Positions 1-6,000 of a stretch of DNA of 6,587 nt are shown piece after piece. The notes under the pieces were generated by a model. It did not search any database and was not told the origin of the DNA. It saw only the letters and a list, made by a program, of their open reading frames with translations. The stretch is taken from assembly GCA_036824465.1 (NCBI GenBank), contig DAITAC010000156.1, positions 1 to 6,587 of the forward strand, in the 5' to 3' direction. Made by a program: the position numbers and the translations under genes. Source of the DNA: JAKOQB01 sp036824465 (GTDB lineage Bacteria > Pseudomonadota > Gammaproteobacteria > Burkholderiales > Burkholderiaceae_F). Position 1 is the stretch's first letter. The number at the start of each line of letters is the position of its first letter.

Positions 1-237
1 GAGGCAACCAGCAGTCTGGACTCCGAAAGTGAGCAGATGGTTCAGCACGCGATGGAGAAGCTGATGCGCACGCGCACGACGCTGATCATTGCGCACCGGC
101 TGGCGACAATCCAGTCGGCCGACCGCATCGTCGTGCTCGACCATGGCCGCATCCAGGCAATGGGAACGCACCAGGAACTGGTCGAACAGGGTGGGCTGTA
201 TGCGCGCCAGGCGGCACTGCAGTTCGTGATGGGATAA
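1..237 (+). CDS. ABC exporter (ABCB/MsbA-like), C-terminal end of ATPase domain; 5' partial
   Basis: The frame is open from base 1 to the TAA at 235-237, giving 78 visible residues. They form the last part of an ABC ATPase domain. The fragment opens with Glu-Ala-Thr-Ser-Ser-Leu-Asp, that is the catalytic Glu after Walker B followed by the D-loop (residues 4-7). The switch (H-loop) His is residue 32 in IIAHRLATI, followed by the usual strand IVVLDHGRI and the MGTHQELVEQGGLYA tail. This H-loop and tail pattern is typical of ABCB-type exporters, in which one chain carries a membrane domain followed by the ATPase and works as a dimer in the inner membrane. The membrane domain, Walker A and signature motif lie left of the window, so the substrate (lipid, drug or peptide) cannot be judged. 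An ATG at 37 is internal, because the D-loop lies before it in frame. The gene probably shares a transcript with the TldD-like gene 12 bases downstream. Confidence 0.93.
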   Translation, partial: EATSSLDSESEQMVQHAMEKLMRTRTTLIIAHRLATIQSADRIVVLDHGRIQAMGTHQELVEQGGLYARQAALQFVMG

Positions 238-243
238 AGGGGA
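238..243 (+). promoter_or_regulatory. Ribosome binding site of the TldD-like gene
   Basis: The purine-rich stretch AGGGGA ends six bases before the ATG at 250. It sits in the 12-base gap after the exporter's TAA. It supports ATG 250 as the start and shows that there is no room for a separate promoter or terminator within this gap. Confidence 0.7.
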
Positions 244-249
244 AATCAG

Positions 250-1713
250 ATGCCGTTTGACATCGAATCGCTGTCGCAACGCCTTCGCCGCCTGGCGCCG
301 GCGGTCGATCACTGCGCACTGCGTGTGGTCGAAGAGGTCTCCGAATCCACCTCGGTGCGGCAGGACGTGCCGGAACCTTCGACGACGTCGCTCGATCGCG
401 GCGCCATGGTCACGCTGGTCGACGGCGACGGCATCGGCTATGCGGCCACCAGCGATCTGTCCGAATCCGGCTTGGGCGCCGCGATCGCACGCGCGGCCGA
501 GTGGGCCCATCTGTCGAAAGGACGCAGTGTGTTCGGCGGCAAGGCACCGAAGATGCCGGCGCCGAAAGGTCGATATGCGTCTCCGACGATAAAGCCCTTC
601 AACTGGAGCAAGGCCGAACGCATCGATCTGCTGATGCGCGAGTCGCGCGCCTGCAGGATCGATGACCGGATCGTCGACTGGGAGGCGAGCCTGTGGACGA
701 TCCGCACGCGGGCACTGACATTGACCGCCGACGGTGGCGAGGCCTTCCAGGAAATCGACGTGACGATTCCAGGCCTGCAGGTCGTTGCGCATCAGGGCCA
801 CGTCACGCAGACGCGCTCCTGGGGCGGGCGCGGCAACGGTTTCTGCCAGCAGGGCGGGTTCGAGGTCATTGATCGCTCCGGTTTCGTCGGCAGCGGGCGC
901 ACGACGGCTGAAGAAGCATTGCAGCTGCTCGCCGCGCCCAATTGCCCGAGCGGCAGGTTCGACGTGCTGCTGATGCCGGACCAGATGATGCTGCAGATTC
1001 ACGAGTCGATCGGTCATCCGCTCGAGCTCGATCGCATCCTGGGCGACGAGCGCAACTATGCGGGCACGAGTTTCGTCACGCTCGACATGTTCGGCACCTA
1101 TCAGTACGGATCGAAGCTGCTCAATGTCACATTCGATCCGACGCGCGAAATCGAGTTCGCGAGCTTCGCGTTCGACGATGAAGGTGCGCGGGCGGAGCGC
1201 CAGTACCTGATCCGCGACGGCATGCTGGTGCGTCCGCTCGGAGGCACGGTGTCGCAACAGCGCGCGCGCGGGCTGCGCGCCGATATCGACGGCGTGGCCA
1301 CCGCACGCGCCTGCGGGTGGAACCGCCCGCCGATCGACCGCATGAGCAACCTGAACATCGAGCCCGGCTCCTCGAGCCTCGCCGACATGATCGCGTCGAT
1401 CGACGACGGCCTCCTGATGAAGACCAATACCTCGTGGTCGATCGACGACTCGCGCAACAAGTTCCAGTTCGGCTGCGAGTGGGGGCAGCGGATCCGCAAT
1501 GGCAAGCTGGCCGAAGTCGTGCGCAATCCCAACTACCGCGGCATCTCGGCGACGTTCTGGCGCTCGCTCGCCATGGTCGGCGAAGAGTCGACGCTGGAAA
1601 TCATGGGCACACCCTACTGCGGCAAAGGCGAGCCAAACCAGGCGATCCGCGTCGGCCACGCGAGCCCCGCATGCAAGTTCACCGGCGTCGACGTGTTCGG
1701 AGCGGAAGAATGA
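250..1713 (+). CDS. TldD-like zinc metallopeptidase (TldD/PmbA family, catalytic subunit)
   Basis: This 487-residue protein is close to the usual size of TldD (about 480). The family's HExxxHxxExD motif is complete: HESIGH at residues 251-256, then Glu259 and Asp261. In TldD the two His bind zinc and the Glu is catalytic. Near the C-terminus, YCGKGEPNQ (Cys457) aligns with the GTCGKEGQ region of TldD that supplies the third, Cys zinc ligand. The end, FTGVDVFG, fits the family's terminal strand. The family forms a heteromer with TldE/PmbA, cytosolic in the known examples, that digests unfolded peptides; examples are the trimming of microcin B17 leader and degradation of the CcdA antitoxin. No signal peptide or membrane segment is seen. 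The flanking sequence differs clearly from E. coli TldD, so this looks like a divergent paralogue and its substrate is unknown. The start is set by AGGGGA six bases upstream. The stop overlaps the TldE-like start, indicating translational coupling. Confidence 0.93.
   Translation: MPFDIESLSQRLRRLAPAVDHCALRVVEEVSESTSVRQDVPEPSTTSLDRGAMVTLVDGDGIGYAATSDLSESGLGAAIARAAEWAHLSKGRSVFGGKAPKMPAPKGRYASPTIKPFNWSKAERIDLLMRESRACRIDDRIVDWEASLWTIRTRALTLTADGGEAFQEIDVTIPGLQVVAHQGHVTQTRSWGGRGNGFCQQGGFEVIDRSGFVGSGRTTAEEALQLLAAPNCPSGRFDVLLMPDQMMLQIHESIGHPLELDRILGDERNYAGTSFVTLDMFGTYQYGSKLLNVTFDPTREIEFASFAFDDEGARAERQYLIRDGMLVRPLGGTVSQQRARGLRADIDGVATARACGWNRPPIDRMSNLNIEPGSSSLADMIASIDDGLLMKTNTSWSIDDSRNKFQFGCEWGQRIRNGKLAEVVRNPNYRGISATFWRSLAMVGEESTLEIMGTPYCGKGEPNQAIRVGHASPACKFTGVDVFGAEE
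1699..1702 (+). promoter_or_regulatory. Ribosome binding site of the TldE-like gene, inside the end of the TldD-like gene
   Basis: GGAG lies seven bases before the ATG at 1710, within the last codons of the TldD-like gene. Together with the ATGA stop/start overlap it decides the start. The same frame is open back to 1317, but that stretch lies inside the TldD-like gene and reads as Arg/Pro-rich shadow sequence. Confidence 0.65.
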
Positions 1714-3032
1714 AGGAACTCTTCTTCGACCTCGTCGACTTTGCCGTCGCGCGATTGAGCGGGAGCGAGGTCCTGCTCGCCAACTTCTCCGGCGAGGAAT
1801 CGGACTTCGTGCGCTTCAACCGTGGCCGCGTGCGGCAGCCGATGTCGGTGCAGCAGGCGTACCTGTCGTTGGCGCTGATCGAAGGCAAGCGCCACGACAG
1901 CACGACGGTCGCGCTCGCCAGCGACGGTGAACAGGACCGCGCGGCGATCGCGCAGGCGATCGAAACGATGCGGAGCGACCTCCCATCGCTGCCCGAGGAC
2001 CCTTACCTGCTCTACTCGACCGAGCCGAAGTCGTCCGAGAGCGTGCGGCGCGGCCGGCTGCCCACGCCGGCGCAGGCAATCGATGACGTGGTGCGCGCCG
2101 CTTCGGACCTCGACCTGGTCGGCATCCTGGGCAGTGGCCCCGTGTATCGCGGCTTTGCCAATTCCTTCGGCCAGCGCAACTGGCACGCGGTCGACAGCTT
2201 CCTCTTTGACTGGTCCGTCTATCACGCCACCGACAAGGCGGTGAAGTGCAACTTTGCCGGCGCCGAATGGGACGGTGCCGAAGTCGTTCGTCGCATCAAC
2301 GCCGCGCGCGAACAACTCGCGCACCTGGCCAAACCGGCGCGCACGATCGAACCCGGCGAATACCGCGCCTATCTGACGCCCGCCGCACTCGACGAGCTGC
2401 TGTGGCTGCTCAACTGGGGCGGCGTTTCGGCCAAGGAACAGCGCACGCAGCAAAGCGTGCTGCAACACCTGGTCGATGGCGAGACGCAGTTGTCGCCACA
2501 GATCACGCTGCGCGAACACACGGCACGGGGACTGGCGCCGGCGTTCGACGATGCCGGGTTTGCGCGGCCGGATGCGATCGAACTGATCCGCGCCGGCCGC
2601 CACGCCGGTAGCCTCGTATCGCCGCGCACCGCGCAGGAATACGGGCTGCCGCCGAACGGCGCCGACGAGGGCGAATCGATGCAATCGATGGAACTTGCCG
2701 TCGGCGAACTGCCGCAGGCTGACGCATTGGCCGCGCTCGACGACGGCATCTATGTCGGCAACTTCCACTACCTGAACTTCTCGGACCGGCCGTCGTGTCG
2801 CGTGACCGGTCTGACGCGATTTGCGACCTTCTGGGTCGAGAAAGGCCGGATCGCCGCGCCGCTGAACGTGATGCGGTTCGACGACACGCTGTACCGGATG
2901 CTCGGATCGCGGCTGGAAAACCTGACGCGTGAGAGTGAATGGATCCTGAACGCCGGCACCTATGGCCAGCGTTCGGTCGAGACCAGCCGCGTGCCGGGTG
3001 CGTTACTGTCGGCGCTCACGCTGACGCTGTAG
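1710..3032 (+). CDS. TldE/PmbA-like protein (TldD/PmbA family, non-catalytic partner)
   Basis: The 440-residue product matches the usual TldE/PmbA length (about 450). It has no HExxxH motif, as expected for the partner subunit. Family landmarks are visible: an N-terminal half starting KELFFDLVDFAVARL with a strand region VRFNRGRVRQPMSVQQAY, then a central LTPAALDELLWLLNWGGVS (residues 222-240) where PmbA has its helix and Gly-Gly segment. The C-terminal part runs from GIYVG (from residue 346) to VTGLTRFATFWVEKGRI, resembling PmbA's VTGDYSRGAAGFWVENGEI, followed by NVMRFDDTLYRMLG. TldE contributes to the substrate groove of the heteromer, while the TldD subunit holds the zinc. The four-base overlap with the TldD-like gene suggests coupled translation and equal amounts of both subunits. 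No signal peptide or membrane segment is visible. The only plausible alternative is a stand-alone PmbA paralogue, which the pairing argues against. The gene ends with TAG exactly where the opposing gene's stop begins. Confidence 0.9.
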   Translation: MKELFFDLVDFAVARLSGSEVLLANFSGEESDFVRFNRGRVRQPMSVQQAYLSLALIEGKRHDSTTVALASDGEQDRAAIAQAIETMRSDLPSLPEDPYLLYSTEPKSSESVRRGRLPTPAQAIDDVVRAASDLDLVGILGSGPVYRGFANSFGQRNWHAVDSFLFDWSVYHATDKAVKCNFAGAEWDGAEVVRRINAAREQLAHLAKPARTIEPGEYRAYLTPAALDELLWLLNWGGVSAKEQRTQQSVLQHLVDGETQLSPQITLREHTARGLAPAFDDAGFARPDAIELIRAGRHAGSLVSPRTAQEYGLPPNGADEGESMQSMELAVGELPQADALAALDDGIYVGNFHYLNFSDRPSCRVTGLTRFATFWVEKGRIAAPLNVMRFDDTLYRMLGSRLENLTRESEWILNAGTYGQRSVETSRVPGALLSALTLTL

Positions 3033-3035
3033 TCA
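3030..3035. other. Zero-base convergent junction of two stop codons
   Basis: The + strand TAG (3030-3032) is directly followed by TCA (3033-3035), which is TGA on the - strand. The two convergent genes therefore touch without overlap or spacer. I saw no GC-rich hairpin followed by a T run on either strand close to this point. Any transcription termination signal must lie inside the opposing coding sequence or depend on Rho. Confidence 0.9.
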
Positions 3036-6000
3036 CTTCACCTCAACCCGCGCCAGATTGTCCTCGGAGTTGCGATCGATCCGTTTGTTGTACGGATCGA
3101 CCCCGACCCATTTCGGCTCGCGTTCGACGACCAGGGTCACGATCTGCCTGCCGCCTTTCATCGGTCGCCGTTCGAAGAAGAGAATCGAATCGGGCTTGAA
3201 ATCCTTCTTGCCGGGCTCGGCGCTGAACACACCAATGTCGAACGGCTCATCAAGCGGCGCCTCGGACTCCTTGCCCTTGCCGTCCGCATAGAGCTTGCGC
3301 CCCTCAACCGTGAAGCTCACTTCGAACCTGCCGTCCGGTTGCTTGCGCGCGACCGCGTCCTTCGACTTCATGTCGTACAGCGTGATCTTCTCGAACAGAT
3401 CGACAATCAATTGTTCGTGTTGCGGCCCCGCCTCCTCGCGCAGCAGCGCCAGGAAATCGCGCGTGTTCGGGTACGGCGCCGGCTTGAACGCATAGCGCTC
3501 GACCAGCCGGCGCAGCGCCCGGTTGACAACTTCTTCGCCGACGACCTCCTTCAGCCAGTACAGCGCCAGCGACCCCTTCTGGTAGTGGATGTAGGGCTGG
3601 TTCTCGACGCGCGCCAGCGGCAACTCCTCGACCACCTCGCCGCCCCGCGCGCGCAGGTAGCGATCCAGCTCGTATTTCAGGAACTTGCGAATGTCGTCCC
3701 TGCCGTACATCTTCTCCATCACCAGCAACGCCGAGTACTGCGCGAGACTTTCGATCAGCATGCTCGCACCCTGCTGGTCGGCGGCAATCACCTGGTGTCC
3801 CCACCACTGATGCCCGATCTCGTGCGCGGTCACGTAGGTCACGAGGTCGATCTTCTCCTTGTCGCCCTTGTGATTGAAGATGAACCCGATCGCCTCCGAG
3901 TACGGAATCGTGTTGGCGAAACTCTGCGCGAAGGTCGCATATGAAGGGAACTCGAGGATGCGCGCCTGCCGGAACTGATAGGGCGAGAACTTCTCGCTGA
4001 ATGTTGCAAGCGACAACTTCATCGCGTCGAGCATTCGCTGCACGTTGTATTCGTGCGCCGGGTGGTAGTAGACGGCCAGCTCGACGTTGTTCCACTTGTC
4101 CCGCGCAATCGCGTAGCGCGCCGACTGGATCGAAAAGAAATTCATGATCGGCGCGTCGGTCCTGAAGCGGACCGTGCGGCGGCCGTCGCGCGTCTCGTGG
4201 CTGGCCGTGTAGCCGGGCGCGACCGGAGTCTGGTCGGCGTCGGTCGTGACCGTGATGTCGGCGTCGACCCAGTCGCTGTCCTTGCGCAGGCCGTTGTTGG
4301 CGCGCGCCGATTCGTCTTCCAGCTTGGCCGGCCGCAGCTCAGGCGGCAGCCCGTGCTTGCGCCGCTTGGCGCGTTCCTGCAATAGCTGGTCCTTGCTCAT
4401 GCCCAGGATCGGCGCGATCTCGTAGCTGTCGACGAATGTTCCGTTCTCTACGATGCGCGTCAGCGGCCGGCGATTCGGAAATCCCCTCTCCTGCAGCGTT
4501 GTCGTGAACTCGACTTGCCGCTTCTCTCCCGGGGCCATCGGCGTCTCGAAGCGGTAGATGCAGTAGTCGAATTCCTTGTATTCCTTTTCCAGCTTTGCGC
4601 CGGCAATCGTCAGCCCGTCCATCGTCAGGGGCCTGACCCAGCGGATGTGAACGGATTCCAGTGGCGCCGCGGTGCGGTTCTCGATCTCGTAGCGGCCGCG
4701 CGTCACGATGCGGGCCTCGCGCGGGTAAAGCTGAACATCGAGCGTGACCGCCGCGATGCGCGGCTGCGGCACCGACTCGTATCCGATCAGCGCCTTTTCG
4801 TAGGCGGCGGTTCGTTCCTCGATCTGCGGCGTCGTCAGGTATGGATTCAACACATTCGTGTTGTAGTAGACGATGCCGCCGATGCCGACCCAGACCGTCG
4901 CCGCGACGCCGAGCACAAACGCCGGCGTCCCTCGCAGACGCTGCGGCAGCAGACGCGCGCGTGTGGCCAACGGCGCGCTTGCCCCGCGTCGCCACAGGCC
5001 ATATGCGATGACGGTCAATATCACCGCGAACGCAAGCCAGTAGGCCTGCAGCCAGGCGCGGCCGACCCAGAAGCGGCCCATCCCGTTCATGTCCGACAGT
5101 GGCACGGGCGGCGCGTCGGCATAGCCGTAAAGCGTGTGCTCGAATCCGGCGGTGGCGAGCGCAACGCTTGCCACGAGGTAGATCAGCATCACACCCCAGC
5201 CGATGAACTTCTGCGGCACCAGCACCTGCACGACGACCGACAGGATCGCGAGCAGCACGGCGGCGACCGTCAGCGGCAGCACGAACCAAAGCAGATAGTG
5301 CGCGAGCTCGAACTGCGTGTATCCCTTGATCACCTGCACCAGCATGCCGGTCGCAACCGCTGCAAGCGAAGTCGCCACGAGCACCAGCGTGATGGCGATG
5401 ATCTTCGGCAGCAGAAACGCCCAATCCGGCGCGGGCGTCGCATCGACAATCTCGTGCGTGCGCCGCTCGCGCTCGCGCCACACCAGTTCACCACCGTAGT
5501 AGATGGCGATGATGATCGGAAAGATCGCGAACGCTCCATTGAGCGTGTCCACGACCAACCGCGTCACCGGCCACACCTCGCCACCATAGAGGCGACCGGC
5601 GTTCCACAGCCCGGCCACCGAGTTGAACATGCCGACCGCCAGCAGCACAAAGAACGCGGGACTGCGAAACACATGAAGCATCTCGAAACGCGCCAGCGCC
5701 CAGGCTTGCGCCCGGCGCGTGCGCGCGGCTGCGGACGGCTTCGTCACGAATGCACTGGCCGCCGGAGGCGGAGTGGACGGCGCCACGGCGACGCGCTCGG
5801 ATTTGGCGCTGGATTCACGCGCGCTGCTCGCCTCGAACCGGAACCGCGCATACGTGAAAGCAAACAGCAGGATCGCCGCACCAGTCCAGATCAGGCGGTT
5901 GTAGAGCAGTAGGCCCTGGATCGCCGGCAACTGCGTGTTGCGCTCGGTCGCGGTCCAGTATTTGGTGGCGACGCTCAATGCGCTCAAGCCGAATGGATCG

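Noticed and set aside
37..237. Separate small 66-residue gene starting at ATG 37
   Set aside because: The frame is open upstream to base 1 and encodes the D-loop there, so this is an internal Met of the truncated ABC ATPase.
1317..1709. Upstream extension of the TldE-like frame to a start at 1317
   Set aside because: The added 131 residues are Arg/Pro/His-rich shadow sequence of the TldD-like gene and do not resemble PmbA. The ATG at 1710 has a ribosome binding site and gives the normal family length.
481..1951. GCGATCGC octamers (481-488 and 1944-1951), the cyanobacterial HIP1 sequence
   Set aside because: I saw only two copies in 6.6 kb, both explained by Ala-Ile-Ala coding in GC-rich DNA. 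This is far from the density expected of a HIP1-rich cyanobacterial genome.
1614..2768. Long - strand open frame (384 codons) antisense to the TldE-like gene
   Set aside because: It is a shadow of the TldE-like gene with Arg/Val/Gln-rich, motif-free translation. The + strand gene has family landmarks and a coupled start.
2940..3100. Possible intrinsic terminator at the convergent junction
   Set aside because: Short complementary pieces (CAGCG/CGCTG) occur, but they form no compact GC stem followed by a T run on either strand. I do not support a terminator call.
4339..5481. - strand 380-codon frame inside the permease-peptidase gene
   Set aside because: It overlaps on the same strand in another frame, is very rich in Ala, Arg and Gly, and interrupts no real reading. 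It is not a frameshifted continuation, because the main frame is intact throughout.
4515..5912. Long + strand open frame (465 codons) antisense to the permease-peptidase gene
   Set aside because: The translation is rich in Arg, His, Asp and Gln without domains or hydrophobic pattern. It lies fully opposite a clear gene with conserved motifs. In high-GC DNA such antisense frames are common.
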